From contig NZ_JAANIH010000006.1 in NCBI RefSeq assembly GCF_014529705.1, positions 124,001 through 188,000 on the forward strand: a stretch of DNA of 64,000 nucleotides, given 5' to 3'. Under the pieces are notes generated by a model. It searched no databases and was not told the DNA's origin. It saw only the letters and a list, made by a program, of their open reading frames with translations. Source of the DNA: Bradyrhizobium campsiandrae. Its GTDB lineage: Bacteria; Pseudomonadota; Alphaproteobacteria; Rhizobiales; Xanthobacteraceae. Position 1 is the stretch's first letter. Each line of letters opens with the position of its first letter. Both the position numbers and the translations under genes were made by a program. Below, in pieces: positions 17,220 to 26,248 of the stretch.

Positions 17220-18440
17220 TCAGCTCGACAGCCGTGTGGAGGGCTCCGCCGGCGCCGGCGAATAGGCCGCCACTCCGTGGAAGATGTTTCGCACCAGCCT
17301 TGACCCGGGCAGTTCAATCCACCGATAGGTCAATTGCGACAGAGCGAGCACGGCGCCGAGCACGACCAGCAGATTGAGCGTCGGCGCCAACCCCGGATGG
17401 ATTGCCTCGAGGCTTGCCACTGCATGCTTGCCCACGGCGCGAACAAAATACTCGGCGAGCAGCACGACGAAGGCGTGGACCATGTAAATCGAGTACGATC
17501 GTTCACCGAGCCATAGCAGTGGCCTGATGCTGAGCATGCCGGGGACGACCGCGGCCCTGGGAAACGCCAAGAGCGAGCCGAGCAGCACCGCAAAAGTCAC
17601 CGGCACAAGGTAACTCATCCACGGATGGGCCTCCGTCAACGCGACATGCGCAACTGATGCCACCACGGCCGCAAGCTGGATGGCGCCCTGCAAGGCCGGG
17701 CTGATGTCGCGCGGCAATGCCTCGACTGCTTTCACAGCGAGCACGCCGAGAAAGAAGCTCGTGAAGCAGCGCAGCAGGCCCCAGTCGAACTGCACGTCCA
17801 ATTGCGGTGCCGCCACCACCATCGTGAGGATCAACCAGCTGCAGACCGCCAGTGCGACGGCCCCGCCGTAAAACCAGGCGAGCGAATTAAACCGCTGCGC
17901 GGCCAGCAGCATCAGGCCGAACACGAGATAGGTGTAGAATTCGACGCTGATGCTCCAGCTCGGCGCATTCCAGCTCAGGTACTGAACAAGGCCGACGGAC
18001 TGCAACAGGAAGACATTCAGGAAGAACGAATACCCGTTGTTGACTTCGAACGCCGCGGGAGCGGTCACGACGATCCCGGCCATCACCAATCCAAGCCCGA
18101 TGCGCGCGAGGCGGAATAGCAGCAACACGAGAAGCATCACGATGTGAAGGGGATATACGCGCGCGAACCGTCGGGCCATGAACTCGCGCAAGGAAAATCG
18201 CCCGAAATCGGGTTGCAGATAGTTCAACGACATCACGATGCCGCTGAGCACGAAAAACAGATCGACCATGAATCCGCCGCTGCGGAAGAACGCGCAATCG
18301 ATCCAGGCACGATTCGGAAACGCCGCGAGGAATGTCGGCATCAGGATGACGTGGTGAATCACCACGGTAACCGCAGCAATTCCCCGAATGCTGTCCAGCG
18401 TGAGGACATGCTCTTTCTCGCGATGGACGGGCACCGTCAC
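17220..18440 (-). CDS. Acyltransferase-3 family membrane protein
   Basis: About 406 residues. LDSIRGIAAVTVVIHHV (family His), DLFFVLSGIVMSLNY and FMARRFARVYPLHI are the acyltransferase-3 signatures, followed by about ten helices. It starts with GTG at 18438-18440, preceded by AGGA with 7 bases of spacing. It is the first gene of the minus-strand operon that continues with the Wzy-like gene and two more acyltransferases, and is read away from the 919-base intergenic region that should hold its promoter. Confidence 0.82.
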   Translation of the reverse strand: MTVPVHREKEHVLTLDSIRGIAAVTVVIHHVILMPTFLAAFPNRAWIDCAFFRSGGFMVDLFFVLSGIVMSLNYLQPDFGRFSLREFMARRFARVYPLHIVMLLVLLLFRLARIGLGLVMAGIVVTAPAAFEVNNGYSFFLNVFLLQSVGLVQYLSWNAPSWSISVEFYTYLVFGLMLLAAQRFNSLAWFYGGAVALAVCSWLILTMVVAAPQLDVQFDWGLLRCFTSFFLGVLAVKAVEALPRDISPALQGAIQLAAVVASVAHVALTEAHPWMSYLVPVTFAVLLGSLLAFPRAAVVPGMLSIRPLLWLGERSYSIYMVHAFVVLLAEYFVRAVGKHAVASLEAIHPGLAPTLNLLVVLGAVLALSQLTYRWIELPGSRLVRNIFHGVAAYSPAPAEPSTRLSS

Positions 18441-19327
18441 GGCAATTTCCTAGCACTTTGCAGCGCAACATTTCTACTGAGCATTCGACGTGAGCACAAT
18501 GTTCGGCTCGCATTTCTTGCATGCAGATCGATGGAAGAGCCGCCCACATCAAATGCACGAGCGCGACGACGCGCTTCGCCGCACACGATCCGTCGACAAG
18601 CCGCGAAGGAAACGATCGCGCACTTCTGGATGAGCAACTGGTGATCCACAGAACAAGAAGCCCATCAGCCAACGCATCTCTTGCCGTCGATGTCCCTCGC
18701 TTTGCGTGCTCGCAGCACAACGCAACTAGCCTCTTCATTCGACACGAATGTGGCAAAAGAGCATCGCGCTTCGGGAACTCAAATGCGGCGCCGCTGCGGC
18801 TGTCAGTGGTTGATCTTGTGAGACGCTCATGATGCCCGCTCGCAGTCTCGCTGCTGCCTATCTGGGAAGCATGATGCTCGATGATTTCTCATCGTCGCCG
18901 ATCTCGTCATCAGTCTCGCCGTCGGCTGACGACTGCCGCAACGACCGCGCAATCACCAGTCACCACAAACTGATCGCGACCGGATCGCCGCAAGTGGATT
19001 TACATCTTGCAGTTGCAGGAAGGAATTGTGGAACGAATCATCGAGGCGCGGCTTTCGGATAGCGACGTCGCACTGGACAATTTGTACTTGCCCGTTCGCG
19101 CAAGGAGTTCCGCGGTCAGGAATGGATTGCGATGCAGTTCGGCAATCAACCTGCGATTCCGGCGAACATCGGCGATCAAGAGCGCAAGCTTTCGCTTGCA
19201 TGTGGTGGGCTTGCAAACAGGCCGATCGCTGAGCGTAGAATTTGCCGAGAATCTCCGAGCTTCGTACTAAATTTTGCACCGCACAAGAATTTGACATAGT
19301 TAAGCGCGACACTGTGCCTGAAAGAAT
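18441..19327. other. Long intergenic region between divergent polysaccharide transcripts
   Basis: About 890 bases that separate the acyltransferase/Wzy operon (minus) from the Wzc gene pair (plus). No frame shows a convincing protein: open stretches of up to 100 codons have no family resemblance and no good ribosome-binding sites. A TTGACA at 19291-19296 could be a -35 element for the plus-strand pair, but no clear -10 follows at the right distance. The length suggests regulatory content or decayed genes. Confidence 0.45.
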
Positions 19328-19359
19328 CCTTGCGACGATGTGTCCTTGCGACGATGTGA
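19328..19359 (+). repeat. Tandem 16-base duplication directly upstream of a start codon
   Basis: CCTTGCGACGATGTGT at 19328-19343 is followed at once by CCTTGCGACGATGTGA at 19344-19359 (15 of 16 bases equal). The second copy ends at the base before ATG 19360 and supplies the in-frame TGA at 19357-19359. Confidence 0.8.
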
Positions 19360-19986
19360 ATGAGCGCAATGAGCGGTTTGGCCCTGCTTCAACGACGACA
19401 ATCTCCCGGTCGCCCGCTGAGCGGGCTTCGCGCAGCGCTTGCGGTCGCAGGGCTGACACTGGCGTGCGCGGGTCGTTGCGAGGCCCAATGCGTCGACCAA
19501 TCGGAGCGCGTCCCCGCAACCATTTTGAAGGTCTTCCAGACGGAACCTGCGTCGCTGCTCCACGACCCCACCGTGCGCGGCGACAGCAGCAAGCTCACAG
19601 GCCGGTTTGCTGCCTATATCGTGAGCGACCTGACACTCCTGACCGCCGTCCGCGATCTCGTCAGCGAATCCGCCAATGCCGAACGGAGCTCGATCGGCAT
19701 GGCGCTGCGTCGGGCGCAGCTGATCTGTCTGTCGCGCAAGCCCGAGAATGCCCAGAAGACCCGTCAGTTTGTGCAAAAGCTGGCAGACTCTGCCGTTAGC
19801 TCGGGCTACTCCGCGGAGCTTGAGGCCGTCGAATTCAATCCGAACGCGGTGGCCTCCCCCTCCCTAGGTGGAAGCGCGCCGGGATCGGCAAGCAACAAGC
19901 CTTCCACTTCGGCGAACAGCCTCATGACTGGTGAATGGAGCACGGATATCGGCGATCCGTTTGCTCCTGCGCCGCTCCCCCAATAA
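19360..19986 (+). CDS. Exported protein of unknown function upstream of the Wzc gene
   Basis: About 208 residues with an N-terminal export signal (Arg-rich start, hydrophobic ALAVAGLTLACAG, then CEAQC). The mature part is soluble and polar, with few predicted motifs; its last 50 residues are rich in Ser, Pro and Gly and look disordered. I do not recognise the family. The gene ends 15 bases before the Wzc-type gene, so they are probably co-transcribed, which suggests a periplasmic accessory of EPS export. The start may be ATG 19360 or ATG 19372; an in-frame stop at 19357 excludes anything earlier. Confidence 0.65.
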   Translation: MSAMSGLALLQRRQSPGRPLSGLRAALAVAGLTLACAGRCEAQCVDQSERVPATILKVFQTEPASLLHDPTVRGDSSKLTGRFAAYIVSDLTLLTAVRDLVSESANAERSSIGMALRRAQLICLSRKPENAQKTRQFVQKLADSAVSSGYSAELEAVEFNPNAVASPSLGGSAPGSASNKPSTSANSLMTGEWSTDIGDPFAPAPLPQ

Positions 19987-20001
19987 CCCCACGTCAGGTC
20001 G

Positions 20002-22263
20002 ATGAACATTCAGATGTATCAGCCCAGAGAGCAATTTCATCTGCAGGAGAGGTCCGCGGTCGAGATGGCGGCATCGACGCTCAGCCTCGAGCGGATCATT
20101 GGCATTCTGCGCCGGCAATGGCCTGTTATCGCAACGGTCGTGGGAGTGGCCCTGGCGATCTGTCTCGTCTACCTGCTGACCGCGACGCCGATGTACACGG
20201 CGAACACGCGTATCCTGATGGACACGCGCCAGACACAGGTGCTTGACAAGGACAACGGCACGAACAACGCGCTGATCGACCCCGGCTTCGTCGACAGTCA
20301 GGTCGAGATCATCACCTCCGACGATCTGATCCGGTCCGTGGTCCGCCGCCTGAATCTGACGGCGGATCCCGAGTTTAACGGCGATGATCCGGGCCTCTTG
20401 GGTGCCCTTATCGGTAAAGTCATCGGATTGTTCGGCTCGGACGGGCCTGCGTCGAAGGAGCGGATCGAACGCGGAACGGTTGCCGCGGTCGAGAACAATC
20501 TCAAGGTCGAGCGCCTGCTGACGACCTACGTCCTGTCGGCCAGCTTCAAGTCGCGGGATCCGGACAAGGCGGCGAAGATCGCCAACGAGATCGCGGATGC
20601 CTATATCGTGGGCGCCCTCGACGCAAAATATCAGTCCACCAAGCGCGCCAGCGAAGGGCTTCAGCAGCGCAGCGCCGATTTGCGCGAGCAAGCGACCGCC
20701 AGCGACCGCGCCGTGCAGACCTTCAAGAGCCAGAACAATATCGTTGGTACCAGCCGCGGCTTGATGAACGAGCAGCAGCTGACCGACGTCAACACGCAAC
20801 TGATCCAGGCCCGCGCGTCCACCGCCGAGGCCAAGGCCCGGCTCGACCGCATCGATGCGATCACCGACAAGGACCTGGCCCAGCCGACGGTCACCGACGC
20901 GCTGAACAATCCCGTGATCACCCGGCTGCGCGCGCAATATCTCGACCTGCAGGCGCAGTATTCCGATTGGTCGGCCCGCTACGGCAAGACCCATCAAGCC
21001 TCGATCAATCTGGCCAGCCGCATGGAGGAGCTGCGCAAGTCGATCGCAGACGAAGTCAAGCGCATCGGCGACGCCTATCGCAGCGACTACGAAATCGCCA
21101 AGAGCCGCGAGACGTCGCTGGAGGAAAACCTCAAGAATCTGGTCAGCCAGGCCGGCAACACCGGCCAGGCGCAGGTGAAGCTGCGCGACCTCGAGAGCGC
21201 CGCCGACACCTATCGCAACCTGTACAACAGCTTCCTCGAGAAGCAGCAGCAGGCAATGCAAAACCAGAGCTTCCCCATCAGCGAATCCCGCATCATCAGC
21301 ACCGCCGTCAAGCCGGACCGCAAGAGCTCGCCCAAGACGATACTCTCGCTGATCGGAGCCCTGTTCGGTGGCCTCTGCTTCGGCCTCGGAGCCGCCTTCG
21401 CCCGGGAAATGCTGAGCGACGTCCTTCGCGCGCCGACCGAGGTCGAGGAGGAGATCGGCGTCAAATGCCTGGGGGTGCTGCCCGCCATCGGCACCAAGGC
21501 GATGGGCTTGCCGAAGCTGCGCCGGTCGCGATCGCAGGATGGCGAGCCGGCCGAGCCCAGCGGCCAGCTGTCCCGCTACGACATCGATCATCCCTTCTCG
21601 CGCTATGCTGAGACCATGCGCATCATCAAGGTTTCGATCGATCTCGCGCGGCTCTCTCGCGAGGTGAAGGTCATCGGCATCGTGTCCTCGCTTCCGAAGG
21701 AAGGGAAGACCACGGTTTCGGCCAACTTCGCCCATCTCACCGCGTTCACCGGCAAGCGTGTGCTGCTGATCGACGGCGATCTCCATACGCGCTCGTTGAC
21801 CAGGGAGCTCGACCCGACTGCGAAGAGCGGATTGCTCGAGGCTCTCAAGAATCCGCAATCGGTTGGACACCAGATCAGGCGCAGCGCAGAGACCGGACTG
21901 GATTTCCTGCCTTCGTTTGCGGTTTCTCGGATGGTGAATTCCGCCGACATCATGGCCTCGAAGGCGATGGCCGACCTGCTGACGCTGCTGCGAAACGAAT
22001 ACGACTACATCGTCATCGATCCGGCTCCGGTGATGCCGGTGACCGATGCCAAGGCGATCAGCCACCTCGCCGACGCCTACATCTATGTCATCGAATGGGG
22101 CCGCACGACGCGCACTGCCCTGCAGGAATCGCTGTCGAGCTCGGAAGGCATTCAGAAGAAGGTGCTCGGCGCGGTTCTCAACGGTGCAAACCCGAAGATG
22201 CTGAAGCGCATCGAAGGCTATAAGGGCTCGCACTACAACGCGTATTATGTCGAAGGAGCCTGA
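20002..22263 (+). CDS. Wzc/ExoP-type polysaccharide co-polymerase with BY-kinase domain
   Basis: Protein of 753 residues. The Wzz-type first membrane helix is at about 41-60, a long periplasmic coiled-coil region (about 160-420) follows, and the second helix is at about 447-468. The cytosolic BY-kinase has Walker A SSLPKEGKTT (about 562-571), Walker A' VLLIDGD (587-593) and Walker B YIVIDPAP (Asp673). The end carries the Tyr cluster YKGSHYNAYYVEGA (740-753), the expected autophosphorylation site. These proteins set chain length and couple polymerisation to export, controlled by Tyr phosphorylation. Kinase and co-polymerase are fused here, as in proteobacterial ExoP/Wzc. It follows the exported protein gene by 15 bases. 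Confidence 0.92.
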   Translation: MNIQMYQPREQFHLQERSAVEMAASTLSLERIIGILRRQWPVIATVVGVALAICLVYLLTATPMYTANTRILMDTRQTQVLDKDNGTNNALIDPGFVDSQVEIITSDDLIRSVVRRLNLTADPEFNGDDPGLLGALIGKVIGLFGSDGPASKERIERGTVAAVENNLKVERLLTTYVLSASFKSRDPDKAAKIANEIADAYIVGALDAKYQSTKRASEGLQQRSADLREQATASDRAVQTFKSQNNIVGTSRGLMNEQQLTDVNTQLIQARASTAEAKARLDRIDAITDKDLAQPTVTDALNNPVITRLRAQYLDLQAQYSDWSARYGKTHQASINLASRMEELRKSIADEVKRIGDAYRSDYEIAKSRETSLEENLKNLVSQAGNTGQAQVKLRDLESAADTYRNLYNSFLEKQQQAMQNQSFPISESRIISTAVKPDRKSSPKTILSLIGALFGGLCFGLGAAFAREMLSDVLRAPTEVEEEIGVKCLGVLPAIGTKAMGLPKLRRSRSQDGEPAEPSGQLSRYDIDHPFSRYAETMRIIKVSIDLARLSREVKVIGIVSSLPKEGKTTVSANFAHLTAFTGKRVLLIDGDLHTRSLTRELDPTAKSGLLEALKNPQSVGHQIRRSAETGLDFLPSFAVSRMVNSADIMASKAMADLLTLLRNEYDYIVIDPAPVMPVTDAKAISHLADAYIYVIEWGRTTRTALQESLSSSEGIQKKVLGAVLNGANPKMLKRIEGYKGSHYNAYYVEGA

Positions 22264-22734
22264 GGCGACGCCGGCGCCTGGGTCCGGCTCACGCCTGGAG
22301 CCCATTCCTGCCGCCGGTATCAACCCTGACCTGGGGCCAGCATCACCAACCTGACCCGAACCGTCGGTAATCCTGGATTTGCCAGACAGGTCCCATAGCC
22401 AGCGAGTCTTGTGCCCGGGCGTATCGTAACCCCAGACCTGCCGGTGGCTCAGCCGCGCGTGCGAACCAAAGTGGCTGGCGCGCTTCTCGCCCTGCACCGA
22501 TCGATCGGCCGCCGACATGACCGTGCGCGGCCACCGACCCGAGCCAGGCGAATGTCGAGGCCGTTGAATCGGATGGGCAAGACCCCTGTTGGGTGCGCTC
22601 AACCGGATCTTTCGGATCGCTTGGGACCTTCTCGGCCGGCGCTCATCACAGGATGGCCAACGACAAAAACCATCGCGTCTACTGCAGAGCCGACAATCCT
22701 CGGCCGCTTCGGACCGACGCGAGCCCTGCCGCGC
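22264..22734. other. Intergenic region between convergent EPS genes
   Basis: 471 bases between the Wzc-type gene (plus) and the sugar phosphotransferase gene (minus), whose 3' ends face each other. No supported gene, insertion sequence end or tRNA was found. The length is large for a convergent gap, so it may contain decayed sequence. Confidence 0.45.
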
Positions 22735-24159
22735 TCAGTAGGCTTCGTGATGGACCAGCGCCAGCGCAGTCTTCAGGATGATCCTGATGTCGAGCCAGAT
22801 GCTCCAGTTGCTGACGTACCAGACATCGTATTCGACGCGCTTTTCCATCAGGTCGATGGTCGGTGTCTCGCCACGAAAACCGTTGACCTGGGCCCAACCG
22901 GTTAGACCCGGCTTCATGTGGTGCCGATACACGTAGTTGCTGATGAGCTGGTCGTAATAATTGTCGTGGGCCAACGCATGCGGCCGTGGCCCGACCAGCG
23001 ACATCTCGCCGCGCAGGACGTTCCAGAGCTGCGGTAGCTCGTCAATGCTGGTCCGTCGCAACATGCGACCAACCCGGGTGACCCGCACATCGGACCTCGT
23101 CGCCTGCGTCACGGTGTGACCATTCTCCGCCACCGTCATGGAACGGAACTTCCAGATCTGGAAGGGCTTGCCGTTGAACCCGCGTCGGGACTGCTTGAAG
23201 ATCACGCTGCCCGCCGAGTCCAGCTTGATCATGACCGCGGCCGTCACCAACAGGGGCGCCAGCAGCAGCAGGGCAAACGAGGCAAGGCCAACATCGAGGC
23301 AGCGCTTCTGCGCCCGCTCGAACACGGTGAGCGGTGCACGTTGAATCTCGATGGCAACCGTTCCGCTGACGGGCTGAAACGGGCGAGAAACGAGATCGGC
23401 GATCGGGAAGTCGGGCAGCAGCCGGATCGGCTGCGGGACGACACGAAGGTTGTGGCTCAGCCGCTGCAGCAGAGGCTTTTCGACCCTGCTGATCTTATGA
23501 AGATAGCCCGCGACAACGGCCCCGAGCGTCTGCCGCACCACGCCGCGAATCGCGTGATCCCACCCGGCACCGTCTGCGCATGGTCCGAGAACGTAATGCC
23601 GCACGACGTTGAAACCGTGCTTGCGCAGATCCTTGAAACGAATTGAGGTGAAAACGAGTGGTTTCAGACTGAGCAACATGATTTTGAGGTCGACCAGACG
23701 GCCCCTGGCGTAGCACGAATTCAAGGCAATGCGCCACAGCACCCGAAGCCCAGCCAAGGCAATGCCGCCAGTCGCAGCAAACAGCAGCGTGGTTCCGCGC
23801 GACAGATCCGCCGACGATTTGAGCAGAAACGCTTCGACCGCGAGTATCGTCAGCGAGACGATCCAGATCGCCAGCGTCTTGCGCAGCTGCCAGACTGCGC
23901 CCAGGAGACGATGATGTTCGTAGATGCCCTGGAAGTACGAGATCGTCACGAACACCGCGGCGACGACGAGACCCGCACCAACCGACGAATCCTGCTCGGC
24001 CACGAGCAGACGATACAATCCACTCTCCGCGGAATATCTAAGCCGGAGTTCAAGTAAGTCACCCGCGAGCAGCACGATCTGGAGAGGGTGTTGTAGGGCA
24101 CTGCGACGGTTCGCGACAGCCGAATAGACGTTGCCCGAACCATAACTAGCTACAGCCAT
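22735..24159 (-). CDS. Undecaprenyl-phosphate sugar phosphotransferase (WcaJ/ExoY type)
   Basis: About 474 residues of polyprenyl-phosphate hexose-1-phosphate transferase. N-terminal membrane helices occupy about 30-180, with a CoA-binding-like domain between. The C-terminal catalytic domain starts near 281 ([18 protein letters not shown], the re-entrant helix), then [41 protein letters not shown] and [12 protein letters not shown], all canonical. It primes EPS synthesis by placing a hexose-1-phosphate on the lipid carrier. ATG 24159 is chosen because GAGGGACGG precedes it; an in-frame start at 24204 lacks this. It has its own promoter region (24160-24502) shared with a divergent small membrane protein gene. 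Confidence 0.92.
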   Translation of the reverse strand: MAVASYGSGNVYSAVANRRSALQHPLQIVLLAGDLLELRLRYSAESGLYRLLVAEQDSSVGAGLVVAAVFVTISYFQGIYEHHRLLGAVWQLRKTLAIWIVSLTILAVEAFLLKSSADLSRGTTLLFAATGGIALAGLRVLWRIALNSCYARGRLVDLKIMLLSLKPLVFTSIRFKDLRKHGFNVVRHYVLGPCADGAGWDHAIRGVVRQTLGAVVAGYLHKISRVEKPLLQRLSHNLRVVPQPIRLLPDFPIADLVSRPFQPVSGTVAIEIQRAPLTVFERAQKRCLDVGLASFALLLLAPLLVTAAVMIKLDSAGSVIFKQSRRGFNGKPFQIWKFRSMTVAENGHTVTQATRSDVRVTRVGRMLRRTSIDELPQLWNVLRGEMSLVGPRPHALAHDNYYDQLISNYVYRHHMKPGLTGWAQVNGFRGETPTIDLMEKRVEYDVWYVSNWSIWLDIRIILKTALALVHHEAY

Positions 24160-24502
24160 CCGTCCCTCGCTGCCTCGCCACGCACTCGCAGCCGATAAGT
24201 GCAAGCGGTCGATTCAAACTTGCGATGCGTGTTGCGGAATGTCTTAACCAAACAAAGCAACATTGCGGCACTGCAACCAAAAAAACCGATTCGATTTCTG
24301 CACTGCGGCGTCTGCATACGTCGGTGATCAAAGCGCGGTCGCGGGTGTGACCTTTGGCTGAGCAACGTGACGCGCTTCGTGCCAATCGCACGCATTTTAC
24401 GCAACATTGCGCAGATATTTGAACGGTTATTCAACCCTGTTGCTTAAGCGACCCTTAGGGCGGGACCGGCCACACTGATGGTCGGTTCGGGGGAGTTGTG
24501 CC
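24160..24502. promoter_or_regulatory. Divergent promoter region, AT-richer than its surroundings
   Basis: 343 bases between the priming transferase gene (minus) and the small membrane protein gene (plus). It contains AT-rich tracts around 24240-24300 (with a run of A) and 24395-24450 that stand out from the GC-rich neighbours and are likely promoter sites. No specific operator is recognised. Confidence 0.45.
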
Positions 24503-24781
24503 GTGAGTACTATCGCCATTTTCAGTCTGTTGATCGGATCGTTGCTCGGGGGTCGCTTCAGAGTTTTCATCCTGCCTCCTGCCATCGTCCTCGGTGCCGC
24601 GCTGATCGGCGGGATGTCTGCATGGCAAGGACAGGGACCGGCTCACACGGTCGGCATGATCTTGCTGTTTGCGACGGTGTTGCAGCTTGGTTATTGCTGC
24701 GGCGCCATCCTGAGCCGCGCTCGCGTGGTCGGCTATCGTGGCAAGGCCGCACCGTCGTTCGACGGCAGCAGCCTCAGCTGA
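24503..24781 (+). CDS. Small membrane protein of unknown function
   Basis: 92 residues with about three hydrophobic segments (IAIFSLLIGSLLGG; FILPPAIVLGAALIGGM; VGMILLFATVLQLGYCCGAIL) and a short polar tail. It starts with GTG, preceded by GGGGGAG at 8 bases. Proteins of this size and topology occur in rhizobial EPS regions, but the function is unknown. It is divergent from the priming transferase gene. Confidence 0.7.
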   Translation: MSTIAIFSLLIGSLLGGRFRVFILPPAIVLGAALIGGMSAWQGQGPAHTVGMILLFATVLQLGYCCGAILSRARVVGYRGKAAPSFDGSSLS

Positions 24782-24948
24782 CGAGGCCGGGCCGCAAATC
24801 GACGCGCCACCTATCGGCATGGTCATCCGGCAGCCGTCCAAAACGGGACGTTCACATCGCCGTGGACATAAAAACCGCGCTTGCTGAGCCGGATCGGTCG
24901 ATAGCATATTGACATCCCGGGCGAAGCTCTTTCCAAGAGTTGAACCCC

Positions 24949-25683
24949 ATGATCACGCTCCCTTCCCAGAACTCGCCCCGGCCGAAGCTGCCGAACGGCG
25001 TGCGGATCTACGCGCTCACGGACATTCACGGCTGCGCGCATCTGCTCGAGCAGATGTTCGCCGTCATCGATGCCGACATGGCGAACAGCCGCCCCTATCG
25101 CGCCATCGAGGTCTTTCTCGGCGACTACATCGATCGCGGACCGGACTCCCGTCGTACCCTCGACCTTCTGATACAGCGCAGCCGGTACCGCAACACGGTC
25201 TTTCTCAAGGGCAATCACGAGGCCTATTTCACCGCGATGCTGGACGATCCCTCGCGCGCGGCCGACTGGCTTCAGTTCGGCGGCCTGCAGACCCTGATGT
25301 CCTACGGGATCTCAGCGCCTCCAGATCTTGGCGAGGACGAACAGGCCGATCTCGTGCGCGAACTCATCTCGGCGATGCCGCCGCAGCACATCGCGTTCCT
25401 GCGCCAGCTGCGGCCGACATTCACATGCGGCGACTTTTTCTTTGTGCATGCGGGCGTTCGTCCCGGAATTCCGCTATCCGAACAGCGTGAGCAGGATCTG
25501 CTCTGGATCAGGGACGAATTTCTCCAGAGCAAGAAGCGCTTCGGCAAATACGTCGTGCACGGCCATACGCCGGTACGTCAGGCCGAGTTGCTCGAGAACC
25601 GCGCCAATATCGACACCGGAGCCTATGCCACCGGCAACCTGACGCTGCTGTCGATTCAGGGCGACAGCATGCTCGCGATCTAG
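24949..25683 (+). CDS. PPP-family metallophosphoesterase (Ser/Thr protein phosphatase-like)
   Basis: About 244 residues with the full PPP motif set: TDIHG near residue 27, GDYIDRGPDS near 60, KGNHEAY near 85, VHAGV near 165 and VHGHTPV near 205. These bind the two metals and the phosphate. Length and spacing match bacterial ApaH/PrpA-like phosphoprotein phosphatases. ATG 24949 is preferred over TTG 24940 because of AAGAG at a suitable distance. It sits between EPS genes, so it might oppose BY-kinase or Ser/Thr phosphorylation in this system; that is an inference from position only. Confidence 0.85.
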   Translation: MITLPSQNSPRPKLPNGVRIYALTDIHGCAHLLEQMFAVIDADMANSRPYRAIEVFLGDYIDRGPDSRRTLDLLIQRSRYRNTVFLKGNHEAYFTAMLDDPSRAADWLQFGGLQTLMSYGISAPPDLGEDEQADLVRELISAMPPQHIAFLRQLRPTFTCGDFFFVHAGVRPGIPLSEQREQDLLWIRDEFLQSKKRFGKYVVHGHTPVRQAELLENRANIDTGAYATGNLTLLSIQGDSMLAI

Positions 25684-25710
25684 CGACGCGCCGGCACGCG
25701 GCGCGGAACA

Positions 25711-26133
25711 TCAGTTGGGTTGGCTTGATGGTTGCCGGTATTCCGGAAACCGGCTGAGCATCGCCGCCTTCAGGAACTTGAAATGGGCGATCGAGGCCGT
25801 GAGCTCTTTGAGCCTGCGCTGGCCGTTCAGGATTTCCCTGTCGAACAGATCCTGGTGGTGATTGTCCAGCGCCTCGCGTTCGAGATATTCGTCATCGCCA
25901 TGGCCGATGGTCACGGCCGCGCGCGCCAGCACGTCTTCCACCCGGCGGTTCAGGCCGGATTGCTCGCGCTCCGCGGCCTGCAGCGCGTTCTCGATCGCGG
26001 CCATGATGGCTTCGATGCGCGTCCGATCGGTTTCGGCGTCGCGCTCGGGCGAGCGTGCACGAAACGTCTGCTCTCCGCCGAAACGGTCTTTCAGGAAATT
26101 GTGAGTGCGGGCCCGCAAGAAGAGCTGAAACAT
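25711..26133 (-). CDS. Conserved-looking hypothetical protein, helical
   Basis: About 140 residues, rich in Glu, Arg and Leu, predicted mostly helical with possible coiled coil in the region RTRIEAIMAAIENALQAAER. No signal peptide or membrane helix. A GTG at 26157 and ATG 26133 are both possible starts; ATG 26133 has GGAA at 8 bases. I do not recognise the family. It lies tail to tail with the phosphatase gene (27-base gap). Confidence 0.6.
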   Translation of the reverse strand: MFQLFLRARTHNFLKDRFGGEQTFRARSPERDAETDRTRIEAIMAAIENALQAAEREQSGLNRRVEDVLARAAVTIGHGDDEYLEREALDNHHQDLFDREILNGQRRLKELTASIAHFKFLKAAMLSRFPEYRQPSSQPN

Positions 26134-26248
26134 GCGTGCATTTCCGGTTCGAGGCACCAGACCGGAAAATGGGCCCTGGATGGTTAATAAAGTTTAAAGC
26201 CTGACGCACCTTGCGCTCCGGCGCGGCCTCTGGCCGAGCGGAGCGCGT

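Noticed and set aside
19864..22602. 912-codon open frame on the minus strand opposite the Wzc gene
   Set aside because: The Wzc frame is certain, with Walker motifs and Tyr tail, and the antisense protein has no recognisable domain.
22264..22734. Possible IS remnant in the convergent gap
   Set aside because: No terminal inverted repeats, target duplication or transposase motif was seen.
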